NCBI RefSeq assembly: GCF_003285005.1 | Contig: NZ_QMFA01000022.1 | Coordinates: 1-64,000, forward strand | DNA: 64,000 bases | Reading direction: 5' to 3' | Origin: Paenibacillus sp. YN15 | GTDB lineage: Bacteria > Bacillota > Bacilli > Paenibacillales > NBRC-103111 | Shown here: positions 56,901 to 64,000 of the stretch, piece after piece | Layout: each line of letters starts with the position of its first letter | Numbering within the stretch: the first letter of the stretch is position 1 | The notes under the pieces: generated by a model | The model's database searches: none | Seen by the model: the letters and a program-made list of their open reading frames with translations, nothing else | What the model was told of the DNA's origin: nothing | Made by a program: the position numbers and the translations under genes

Positions 56901-59900
56901 GGCGGTCGCCGGATATGCCGAAGGACCAGAGGCCGGACTGGCCTTTCACATTGGCCGCAATCGCCTCCCGGCGTTCCTTGCGAAGCGGCGGGGTGTAGAG
57001 CATAAGCCCTGCCAGCCGCTGGAACAAAGCCGCCTCCCGGCCGTCCAGCTGGAGGCTCTTCAGCTCGATCCGGCTGCGGTTCCAGGCCAGCCGGAAGGCC
57101 CGGTCCGCCTGCTGGGCACTGGCCAGCCTGGCGGCGGTTTCCACTGCATCCTGGCGCTCCGCCGCCACCGCCGTCACCGCATACAGCACCGTCTTGCCGC
57201 CGGGCTCAAGCTCTACCCTGCGCCGCATAATGAAGGCCGGGTCCGCCACCGAGCCGGTTTTGGCCTTCAGCCGGCTCTTGGCGCATTGAGGCTCGGCCAG
57301 GGTATAGCCCCGACCCACAAACGCCGCCCGGTCCGTTTCAAACTCCACCGGGCCTAAAGACTGCCCGTCCGCCGCCAGCAGATGGGCGGACCAGAGAGAA
57401 TGATCCTTCACCGTCCGCGGCCGCCTGCCGGCCACCAGGCAGCCCGACTCCTCATCATAGGCGGTGCGGACAAACAGCTTGCTGAAGGCAAGGTGGGCAT
57501 CATCCGCAATCGGGCTGGACATGGCCAGCTCCATGAAGGTGGTGACCTCCAGCACCTTTTTTTCCTCGCTGTGGTTAACCAGAGTAATCCGCCGCACCTC
57601 GGCATCGGCTTCCGGGGAAACGGCAATCTCCATCTTCGTTTCCACTTGCCCGTCCCGCCTCAGGAACACGGCCTTATCCAGCTCAAACCGGATCAGGCCC
57701 TCATCCGGCTCTACCCGGGCCGGCTGGAAGGACGGTGACCACAGCTTGTCTTCGCCTACATCCCAAATGTAAACCCCGCTGACCCAGGAATCCCGGACCG
57801 GGTCCTCCCGCCAGCGGGTGACGGACAAGCCGTCCCAGCTGCTGTGGCCTGCGCCGCTGGCAGTGACCATGGTCATGAAGCGGCCGTTGGACAGGAGGCA
57901 TACCTCCGGCACAGCCGTATGAGGGGAACGGAATTCCCGGACAGAGGCGGTATCCACCGGTTGTTTCTCATGCCGCGGGTTGGACCGGTACATCTCCGGA
58001 TGGCGAATCCATTTGGGCCGCGCCGGAATCCGTTCCTGGAGAAGCAGCTCGGCCGCCTGCACCTCCATGCTTTTGTGAAACCGGTCGTACATGGTCCGGG
58101 GCAGCAGCAGGTTGCCCAGGGTCAGCAGGCTCATGCCCTGATGGTGGGCCATGAAGCTCTTGACCACCATGTGGCGGCTGCCTCCCGGCATCCGGCGGGG
58201 TGTGCAGTCGATGGCTTCATAGAAGCCGTATTTGCCCCGGGCGCCCCATTCCTCCATCTCGTGCAGGGCGGCAATCCCCCGGTCCCGGGAGTAGGGCAGA
58301 GACATGATGGTGGCATACGGCGCCAGCACCAGATCCTGCTCCAGACCGCGCTTGAAGCCCAGCCCCGGAACCCCGAAGGCCCGGTACTGGTAATTCATCT
58401 GGTAATCGAAGGCGTAATAGCCGGATTCCGATATGCCGAAGGGCACCTTCCGCTGCCGGGCGTATTCAATCTGCCGGTCCACCACGGCCTGGTAGGTGCT
58501 GTCCCAGAGGGTATCCCGGTAGGTTTTCATAAAGAGCCACGGCATCAGATATTCAAACATGGTTCCCGACCAGGAAAGCAGAAGCGGATGGCTGCCCGAC
58601 TTGGTCAGCGTCCGGCCCAGCACATTCCAGTGGGAGACAGGGGCCTGGCCCATGGCAATGGCCACAAAGCTGGCCTGCCTGGCTTCAGAGGCCAGAAGGT
58701 CGTAGAGCACATTGTCCCGTTTGCCTTCCTTTACATGGTAACCAAGGGAGAAGAGATTGGTCTTCTCGTCCAGAAGCGGGCGGAAATTGGTTTCCCGCGC
58801 CAGCGATTCCATTCGCGCCGCCAGTCGTGTGCCCCGGTTGCGGACGGTGGAGCGTTTGCCGATATGAGGCGTCAGCTCCTGGGCAAATGCCACCTGGAAC
58901 TCCCCCTTGGACCGGGGCTTTCTTCTGTCCGTCACCAGGTCGTTCATACCCAGATGCCCGTCGGTTTCCACCCATTCCAGGAGTCCTTCACGTGCGGCAA
59001 TCAGGCATACAGCCAGGTTGCCCGAATCCACGGTGGACACATATACCGGGTTAAGCGGAGCCAGGGTTGCGGTATCGTACCAGTTGTACAGATGCCCCTC
59101 CCATTTTTCCATACTCTCAACGGTCCCGATTGTCCGCTCCAGCCGTTCGATCATCCCCGGCGTATCGATAAACCCGAAGTCCCGGGCCGCCAGCACGCAG
59201 GTCAGATACAGCCCAATATTGGTGGGGGAGGTGCGGTGGGCCACCCCTTTGTCCCCCTCCATCTGGACATTGTCCGGGGGCAGGTAGGAATCCTCCTCTG
59301 TTACATACGCTTCATAAAAGGCCCAAATGTCTGCGGACAGCTTGCGGAGCTCCTGCTCCTCATCCTTGCTGAAAACCGCCTGACCGGAATCCGCCTCGCG
59401 GTCCAGCCAGCGCACTACAAGAGGCGCCAAGGCCCATAGGATCACAACAGCCAAACCGGCCAGCCGCAGCGTATCGAGACTCCCCCAGCTTCCGTCAGCG
59501 GGGAAAAGAGCCCAGCGCCTGCCTTGTCCGGCAAAACCTCCGGGGCCCCAATCTCCAGCCTCCGGCACCGCCCGGCCCAGAAGCAAGCCGGCAGCCAGCA
59601 GCGCAATCGCGATATAGCCTCCTGACAGGTTCGTCATCACAGGGCGGCCCTTTTTGCCGCTTTGGCGCTCCACCTCGGATTGGCTGACCCATTCCAGCAG
59701 CCTGCGTTTGGAGACCGTGATCCGGTACAGGGTCCGCACCACTGCATCCAGCAGCATGAGACTTTGAAAAGGCAGGGTGATGAAGGCAATGGCGCATTGG
59801 GCCAAAGTATTCAGCAGTCCCTTGGGCCGGTAGATCAGGGTATGCAGCGTCAGCAGCTGGCGGACAAAAGGTGCGCACAGCGTCAGCAGCACCAGCCCGT

Positions 59901-62397
59901 ACCAGCGCCACGGGGAGCCGGGCAGCACCGGCACCGCCAGAATGGCAATGGCCAGGAGCATTGGCGACAGCAGGCTGCGCCGCAGGTTGTCCACGATCTG
60001 CCAGCGGGTCAGGGGCGTCAGATCGGCGGGAATCCGCTCTCCGTCCCCGTTGCGCGTATGCCGCTTCAGCCAAGGAAGCAGCTGCCAGTCTCCCCGGGTC
60101 CACCGGTGCAGCCGTTTTTGGTGGGACAGGAAGGTGGACGGGCAATCGTCGATGAGCTCAATATCCGACAGAAAGCCTGCCCGCAGGAAGCCGCCCTCCA
60201 GCAGATCGTGGCTCAGCACGCTGTTCTCCGGGAAGAGGTTTCCCAGGACGGTATGGAAAGCATCCACATCGAAGATTCCCTTGCCGGTGAAAATTCCCTG
60301 ACCCATGGCGTCCTGGTAGGGATCGGATACGGCAAAGGCATACGGGTCCAGCCCCGGCTCGGACGACCAAATGGAGGCCAGCCGGGATTTCCGGGCGCTT
60401 TCGTAGGTCATGCCGATCCTTGGCTGGAGCACGCCATGCCCCTCCGCCACCCGCGTCCCGCTGGCGTTCAGCCGGGGGCGGTTGTACGGCAGGTGGATGG
60501 CTCCGATCATCCGTTGTCCCGACTCCAACGGCAGGCGGGTGTCCGCATCCAGCGTAATACAATAGCGGATGCGGGGAAGCACGGAGCGGTCTCCGGCGAT
60601 GGTGCTGAAGCTGGTGGAGGCATCGCCCTTCAACAGCCGGACAAATTCTACCAGCTTGCCGCGTTTGCGCTCCCAGCCCATCCAGACTTGCTCCGCTTCA
60701 TTCCATTGGCGGCTGCGGTGGAACAGGTGGAAGCTGGTTTCGGGGTAACGGCCGTTCAGCTTCTCCACTTCTCCGATGGCCTGCTTCAGAACCTTTTCAT
60801 CCTGGGGCAGCCGTTCCTTGTCCGCATCCCGGAAGTCGCTGAGAATAGCGAAGTGGATATTCGGGTCCCGGTTGGCCAAATAATGCAGCTCCAGCCGTTC
60901 CGCCGTAGCGGCGGCGTCCTCGGGGGTGGACCAGATGACGGGTATGACCACCATGGTAGCGGCCTCCTCCGGTACTCCCTTGGAGAAGTCATAGCGCAAA
61001 AGCCGGGTAGGGGTTTTCACCCGTTCGATCAGCCAATGCAGGACGGTGACGGCATATTCGCTGGCGGGCAGGACAGCCAGCAGCACAATCGCCACCCAGC
61101 CGCCAACCGACAGATTTCCGGCGCTGCGGCCGATCCAGAGGGAGGCGGCAGCCAGCGCCGCCACAAAAGCCAGCGCCAGGAGCTGCATATACAGCACGGC
61201 GGCCCGGGTTTTGATCCCGGCCTCCGGCAGAGCTCCGGCTTTGCCGCATTGGCGCAAGGCCTTCTGCAGGGCCTTCAACCCCCGGCCCTCCAGCAGATAA
61301 TAGGCGGCGCAGCTGTCCCGGGTGGGCAGGCTTCCGCCGGACGCTGCTGTTGCCTCCGCCGCCCCTGCCGCCCGGGCTTCCGCCTCCCGGCTCCGCAGCC
61401 GCCCGTCGGCCAGCTCCACCGCTTTGGTGGCCACCAGATTCTCCGGCACCCGCATCCGCTTGGCCAATGTGGCGGTGCGGCTGCGCAGGGTGTGGCGGCT
61501 GGCGTTGTCCAGCCGGGGGTAATCCCCGGCCAACTCCTGGCGCAGGGTATTTTCCACCATGCTGATCCGCTCGAACAAGGGACTCCACTGGGTCCGGGAC
61601 AGACTCCGCAGACTTCCGATGGCATTGCCTGTGCTCACCTGATATTGCGCCTGCAGCTGATAATCATAAGAAAGAATGGAGTCCAGGCTTTCCGGTCCGT
61701 TGTCCAGCTTGCATACCAGCCATTCGCCCAAATGCGCCGAATCCTCCGCATGCTCCCGCAAATGGCGGACCAACTGAACGATCACGGCGCCGGACAAGGG
61801 CAGCTCCAGCCCGGCTTCCTCCAGCGTTTGCTTCAGGCGTTCCGGCGTCAGCTCCGACGGCGGAATGTCCGCCAGCATCCGCTCCACCCGGGCGCATATG
61901 CTGCGCCGCTCCTTCACCGGCTCCATCAGGGCCGCCAACCGGCGGATCAGCTCCATTTTCATAAATACGGGCAGGGACCAGGCTTCGGCGATAGTCAGCA
62001 CGGAAACCTCCTGGTACGCCTCCAAGTAGGCAACCAGGGTATCCTCCTCAAAAAGCCCGTCGGTTTCAGACAAATAGGCCGCGCAGATGGCGGATACCCG
62101 GCGGACGGCCGTTTTGCCCACGGCAGGCAGGGTTTTCACCGGCAGATTGAGGGTTTCTTCTTTTAAGCCCAGAATCTCCGCCTCAATAAATTCCGAATGG
62201 TCCAAAAGCCATTCCTCGGCTGGCTGTTCGCAGGCGCCCAGGTTCTCATGAAGCTCCCTGACAAAAGCCCTCAGCTCCGTGATGTCCCCTTCCACCCGGC
62301 TCCACAAGGCCTTTGGCGAAATGCGGCGTTCGTGCGGGTCGTGCTCAAGTGCAAGCTTATGTGCATGGTCCCTTAGCTTATCCTCATTCCAACCCAT
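53995..62397 (-). CDS. ndvB: Cyclic beta-1,2-glucan synthase (GT84/GH94)
   Basis: A 2800-residue membrane enzyme. After an N-terminal helical region (about 1-380) come membrane helices (about 400-455), a GT84 glycosyltransferase domain (about 485-800) with AILSDFRDADKERLP and TLDADTRLPLESGQRMIGA, further membrane helices (about 805-1000), glucoamylase-like and cyclisation-associated regions, and a C-terminal GH94 glycan phosphorylase domain with GVGDWNDGLNLAGDKG (catalytic Asp near 2476). Such enzymes start, extend, trim and cyclise beta-1,2-glucan; known from Rhizobium and Brucella, and present in some Firmicutes. GGAGG supports ATG 62397. One unbroken frame. Confidence 0.9.
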   Translation of the reverse strand: MGWNEDKLRDHAHKLALEHDPHERRISPKALWSRVEGDITELRAFVRELHENLGACEQPAEEWLLDHSEFIEAEILGLKEETLNLPVKTLPAVGKTAVRRVSAICAAYLSETDGLFEEDTLVAYLEAYQEVSVLTIAEAWSLPVFMKMELIRRLAALMEPVKERRSICARVERMLADIPPSELTPERLKQTLEEAGLELPLSGAVIVQLVRHLREHAEDSAHLGEWLVCKLDNGPESLDSILSYDYQLQAQYQVSTGNAIGSLRSLSRTQWSPLFERISMVENTLRQELAGDYPRLDNASRHTLRSRTATLAKRMRVPENLVATKAVELADGRLRSREAEARAAGAAEATAASGGSLPTRDSCAAYYLLEGRGLKALQKALRQCGKAGALPEAGIKTRAAVLYMQLLALAFVAALAAASLWIGRSAGNLSVGGWVAIVLLAVLPASEYAVTVLHWLIERVKTPTRLLRYDFSKGVPEEAATMVVIPVIWSTPEDAAATAERLELHYLANRDPNIHFAILSDFRDADKERLPQDEKVLKQAIGEVEKLNGRYPETSFHLFHRSRQWNEAEQVWMGWERKRGKLVEFVRLLKGDASTSFSTIAGDRSVLPRIRYCITLDADTRLPLESGQRMIGAIHLPYNRPRLNASGTRVAEGHGVLQPRIGMTYESARKSRLASIWSSEPGLDPYAFAVSDPYQDAMGQGIFTGKGIFDVDAFHTVLGNLFPENSVLSHDLLEGGFLRAGFLSDIELIDDCPSTFLSHQKRLHRWTRGDWQLLPWLKRHTRNGDGERIPADLTPLTRWQIVDNLRRSLLSPMLLAIAILAVPVLPGSPWRWYGLVLLTLCAPFVRQLLTLHTLIYRPKGLLNTLAQCAIAFITLPFQSLMLLDAVVRTLYRITVSKRRLLEWVSQSEVERQSGKKGRPVMTNLSGGYIAIALLAAGLLLGRAVPEAGDWGPGGFAGQGRRWALFPADGSWGSLDTLRLAGLAVVILWALAPLVVRWLDREADSGQAVFSKDEEQELRKLSADIWAFYEAYVTEEDSYLPPDNVQMEGDKGVAHRTSPTNIGLYLTCVLAARDFGFIDTPGMIERLERTIGTVESMEKWEGHLYNWYDTATLAPLNPVYVSTVDSGNLAVCLIAAREGLLEWVETDGHLGMNDLVTDRRKPRSKGEFQVAFAQELTPHIGKRSTVRNRGTRLAARMESLARETNFRPLLDEKTNLFSLGYHVKEGKRDNVLYDLLASEARQASFVAIAMGQAPVSHWNVLGRTLTKSGSHPLLLSWSGTMFEYLMPWLFMKTYRDTLWDSTYQAVVDRQIEYARQRKVPFGISESGYYAFDYQMNYQYRAFGVPGLGFKRGLEQDLVLAPYATIMSLPYSRDRGIAALHEMEEWGARGKYGFYEAIDCTPRRMPGGSRHMVVKSFMAHHQGMSLLTLGNLLLPRTMYDRFHKSMEVQAAELLLQERIPARPKWIRHPEMYRSNPRHEKQPVDTASVREFRSPHTAVPEVCLLSNGRFMTMVTASGAGHSSWDGLSVTRWREDPVRDSWVSGVYIWDVGEDKLWSPSFQPARVEPDEGLIRFELDKAVFLRRDGQVETKMEIAVSPEADAEVRRITLVNHSEEKKVLEVTTFMELAMSSPIADDAHLAFSKLFVRTAYDEESGCLVAGRRPRTVKDHSLWSAHLLAADGQSLGPVEFETDRAAFVGRGYTLAEPQCAKSRLKAKTGSVADPAFIMRRRVELEPGGKTVLYAVTAVAAERQDAVETAARLASAQQADRAFRLAWNRSRIELKSLQLDGREAALFQRLAGLMLYTPPLRKERREAIAANVKGQSGLWSFGISGDRPIMVVQIGDKSHLPFVIKLLVGHEYARRLGLVYDLVILNLSRDGYQQDLQEALQRAAEHGVDRFGQGLSGIHVIPVHRLTEEDRRLLTAAARVNLHAGGPSLASQLRALRGDAPALALVYPAGDGTNSQGGAADKAAGHRFPAGAGDAAGCGMTPPLAIPDPKELLFFNCWGGFTPDGREYRLTIADGRHLPGPWTNVLANPIFGALVTELGTGYTFWRNSRECKLTPWSNDPVLDPPGEQGYLKDEDSGVLWTLTPSPGKHPEPYTVVHGQGYSMFRHEREGIRHELTLFVPVKDPVKIMRLRLANTSSRQRRLSLAYYAEWVLGVGRQQTASHIAVRRDEAAAILTAQNKYQEHFREATAFLGIFPEGTQTWTSDQLEFVGRNGRLEAPAGLAGERLSNRTGIQAASCGAIRQELALAPGEEREIVILLGCASSEAEAAALARQYAGGAGCDAAWAEMEQHWNSMLRQVQVSTPAREMDLLLNGWLLYQTLACRIWARSGFFQAGGAFGFRDQLQDTLALLHTAPEFARRQVLLHAAHQYEEGDVQHWWHEETERGIRTLFSDDLLWLPYVASRYTEHTGDQTLWEEHAPYLISEPLKEGEHERYEPTVLSGRTGTVYEHCLQAIEKALSRIGEHGLPLIGVGDWNDGLNLAGDKGRGESVWLAWFLAEILERFEGICTERGDAERTARYREQRESLFKAANEHAWDGQWYRRAFTDSGAWLGSIRNDECRIDAIAQSWSVLSGGAPEERAWQAMRSFDRELVDRELALARLLTPAFDKTEPSPGYIQGYPPGIRENGAQYTHGVIWSIAAWSKLGQGNKAFELFHLLNPVNHTRTDQEVRQYTGEPYVMAADVYTSEPHRGHAGWTWYTGAAGWMYQVGLEWILGIRRRGNRLLLDPCVPDGWPGFQADYRFGGTVYTLVFTREQPGEGFRDILTAGPGTFLELADDKQAHRIAVILPGKPKETV

Positions 62398-62489
62398 ACA
62401 AAACCTCCAACGACAAGAATGGCATAAAGTCACTTCATTACCATTCCACGATATGGAGATTTTTATGAGCGGTTTTTATGAAAATAAGG

Positions 62490-63239
62490 TTAATCCCGCC
62501 AGGAACGCGGGTCCCGAACGCAATGCCCCTCCTCCAGGACGGCTTCGCGGAAGCCTGCCATTTGGCTCGGCCTGCCTGCTACCGGCATGTGGCTTCCGGC
62601 CAACAGAATATTGCACTGCCTGCCGGAGGACGGCAGCACATACGCGGCGGTATGCTTGAACACCCGGGCGAGGGTAGTATGGATGGCGTTGATATGCCGG
62701 TCGTTGGATTCCTTGCCGGCCAGGTTCAGAATGACGGCTCCCTTGGAGGCAAGCCTGGAGTCCGCCAGCCGGAAAAATTCCAGGGAGGTGAGATGCCGGG
62801 GAGTTCCCGCGGGATTGAAGGCATCCACCAGAATGAAATCCAGAGAGGCGGGAGGCTCCGCCGCCAGCAGGTTTCTCCCGTCCCCCGCGGCTACATTATC
62901 TGCCGTATACCCGAAGTATTCGCGGCTGATCCGGATCACCTCTTCATCCAGCTCCGCAATCTTGAAGGTGTTCGCAGGGAAATGACGGGGAATGGTGCCG
63001 ATGCCCAGCCCGATCATAAAGGCAGAGCGGAACTCAGGAAGATGGTGCTCCATTAGGTGGATCATGGCTTGCGGATACTCAAACAGAATCCGCTCTGGCC
63101 GGTTCAGGTCCATGGCCCCCTGAACGGCGGTTTCGGAAAATTGGAGCAGGCGGAATCGGCCATTTTGCCCGTAGAGCCGGTAGGTTTCGTATACGAACAG
63201 CTCCTGGTGGGGGCTGACTGTGTGATGGATGAGCTGCAT
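62490..63239 (-). CDS. Spermidine-synthase-like protein
   Basis: A 249-residue protein with a class I methyltransferase-type fold: FMIGLGIGTIPRHFPANTFK, IAELDEEVIRISREYFGY, GDGRNLLAAEPPASLDFILV and DAFNPAGTPRHLTSLEFFRL. The layout (LGLG.G / ELD / D.F) is that of spermidine synthases and relatives, but the short N-terminus and loss of some polyamine residues make the substrate uncertain. Same strand and upstream of the glucan synthase by 92 bases. AGGAAG precedes the ATG. Confidence 0.75.
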   Translation of the reverse strand: MQLIHHTVSPHQELFVYETYRLYGQNGRFRLLQFSETAVQGAMDLNRPERILFEYPQAMIHLMEHHLPEFRSAFMIGLGIGTIPRHFPANTFKIAELDEEVIRISREYFGYTADNVAAGDGRNLLAAEPPASLDFILVDAFNPAGTPRHLTSLEFFRLADSRLASKGAVILNLAGKESNDRHINAIHTTLARVFKHTAAYVLPSSGRQCNILLAGSHMPVAGRPSQMAGFREAVLEEGHCVRDPRSWRD

Positions 63240-63436
63240 GTTCGGAGCTTCCTTTCGTCAATATGGTTCCGTGGTCTCTAAAGCACCATCATACACCAGC
63301 GGCGGCGGGAGGAGAAAATAAATTTTTGCTGATTTGGCCGATCATTGGAAGGTGAGATTGGTCAGAAAATATGGTAAAATAAAAGAAAAGTATGCCGAAG
63401 AAAAATATCCGCTGCTGGTTAAGAAGGGATCTCTCC

Positions 63437-64000
63437 ATGAACCAATCATCCCCCCTATTAAGTCCGCTTAACGATATGGTGTTCAAAGCTTTGTTTGGAA
63501 TGGAGGAGCAGGCCAGCAAGCTGCTTCTGATTGACTTTCTCAACTCGATTCTAAACTTGAAGGGCGCCGAGGCCATTTGCGAGATTCAGCACTTGAACCC
63601 GATCTCATACCGGGAATATGCCGGGGATAAGGAATCCAGTCTGGATATCAAGGTCAGCACAGGTCAGGGAGAGCGCATCAACATTGAGGTCCAGTTGAAC
63701 AATGTGGATGATTTCCGCAAGCGCAGCTTATATTACTGGAGCAAGCTGTACAGCGAAGGTTTGCATGAATCCGAGGCTTATGTGACTTTGAAGAAAAGCA
63801 TTGTCATCAACATCATGGACTACAATTTGATTTCGGAAACGGAACGTTATCATACTACTTACAAGCTTTATGAGACGGCGGAGCGGTTTCTGCTCATTGA
63901 TGATTTGGAGATTCATTATGTAGAGCTGACCAAGTTTCACCCGGTAACCGATGTGGGCCTTATGGAAGCGACGGAGCTATGGCTGACATTCCTCAAGAAT
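63437..64000 (+). CDS. PD-(D/E)XK nuclease-type (Rpn-like) protein, partial
   Basis: The frame from ATG 63437 stays open to the window end (188 codons). It reads MNQSSPLLSPLNDMVFKALF, ASKLLLIDFLNSIL, ESSLDIKVSTGQGERINIEV QLN (the D...E-x-Q active-site core of PD-(D/E)XK transposase-like proteins), RSLYYWSKLYSEGL and VTLKKSIVINIMDYNL. Related Rpn proteins are DNA nucleases linked to recombination. An ATG at 63392 is in frame but has a poorer site. AAGAAGGG precedes 63437. Confidence 0.82.
   Translation, partial: MNQSSPLLSPLNDMVFKALFGMEEQASKLLLIDFLNSILNLKGAEAICEIQHLNPISYREYAGDKESSLDIKVSTGQGERINIEVQLNNVDDFRKRSLYYWSKLYSEGLHESEAYVTLKKSIVINIMDYNLISETERYHTTYKLYETAERFLLIDDLEIHYVELTKFHPVTDVGLMEATELWLTFLKN

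Noticed and set aside
53995-62397. Long + strand frames opposite the glucan synthase gene (for example 59662-62166)
   Set aside because: They lie antisense in a GC-rich gene, have no recognisable domains, and the minus-strand frame carries clear GT84 and GH94 motifs.

Overview
The window looks like a chromosomal segment of a Paenibacillus-type Firmicute. The signs are YesMN-type two-component control of a lipoprotein-dependent sugar ABC transporter, an SLH-anchored glycanase, PBSX-type (xkd) tail genes and a very large cyclic beta-glucan synthase (GT84/GH94). Genus is inferred from gene content only.

Layout: (1) 1-6.6 kb is a patchwork. It holds two MerR-family regulators (one with two HTH domains and cut by the window edge, one TipA/Mta-like with a 19-bp-spacer promoter), a DUF6075 gene and a frameshifted CD1108-type NlpC/P60 gene left from a Tn1549-like conjugative element, then an AT-rich island with a SEFIR/TIR-like protein, a frameshifted partner gene and a short scrap of an RHS/YD-repeat gene. 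(2) 6.6-26.7 kb is a sulfated-glycan utilisation locus on the + strand: YesN-like regulator, YesM-like kinase, two permeases, a solute-binding lipoprotein, sulfatase 1, an 1809-residue secreted SLH protein with a GH50/GH42-like catalytic domain, a NagZ-type GH3 enzyme, beta-phosphoglucomutase, sulfatase 2, an SGNH hydrolase and a radical-SAM sulfatase maturase. Both sulfatases have the Cys-type motif that this maturase would convert to formylglycine. (3) 26.6-44.5 kb is a contractile-tail locus of PBSX type without terminase, portal, capsid or integrase genes: ImmA-like protease and Xre repressor on the minus strand, then an activator-like gene, a scaffold-like gene, tail terminator, sheath, tube, G/GT chaperone with an A AAA AAC frameshift site, tape measure, baseplate, three fibre-type genes, XkdW, XkdX, XhlA-like, holin and a DUF1906 lysin. 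It is best read as a domesticated R-type tailocin. (4) 44.5-53.9 kb is housekeeping or accessory: two Gfo/Idh/MocA oxidoreductases divergent from an AraC regulator, a small membrane protein, an OmpR/HK pair divergent from an exported protein, an active-looking Nudix-HTH (NrtR-like) protein and an ADP-ribosylglycohydrolase. Two intergenic inverted-repeat elements lie here. (5) 54-64 kb has cyclic beta-1,2-glucan synthase, a spermidine-synthase-like protein and, at the right edge, a partial PD-(D/E)XK transposase-type protein.

The most interesting parts are the headless tail locus with its two-operator switch, programmed frameshift, leftover scaffold gene and relocated Mtd_N fibre genes; the sulfatase/maturase/GH3/beta-PGM set, which suggests a phosphorolytic step; and the SEFIR gene with its broken partner beside an RHS fragment. 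Family assignments come from recognising sequence motifs by eye; no database search was run.
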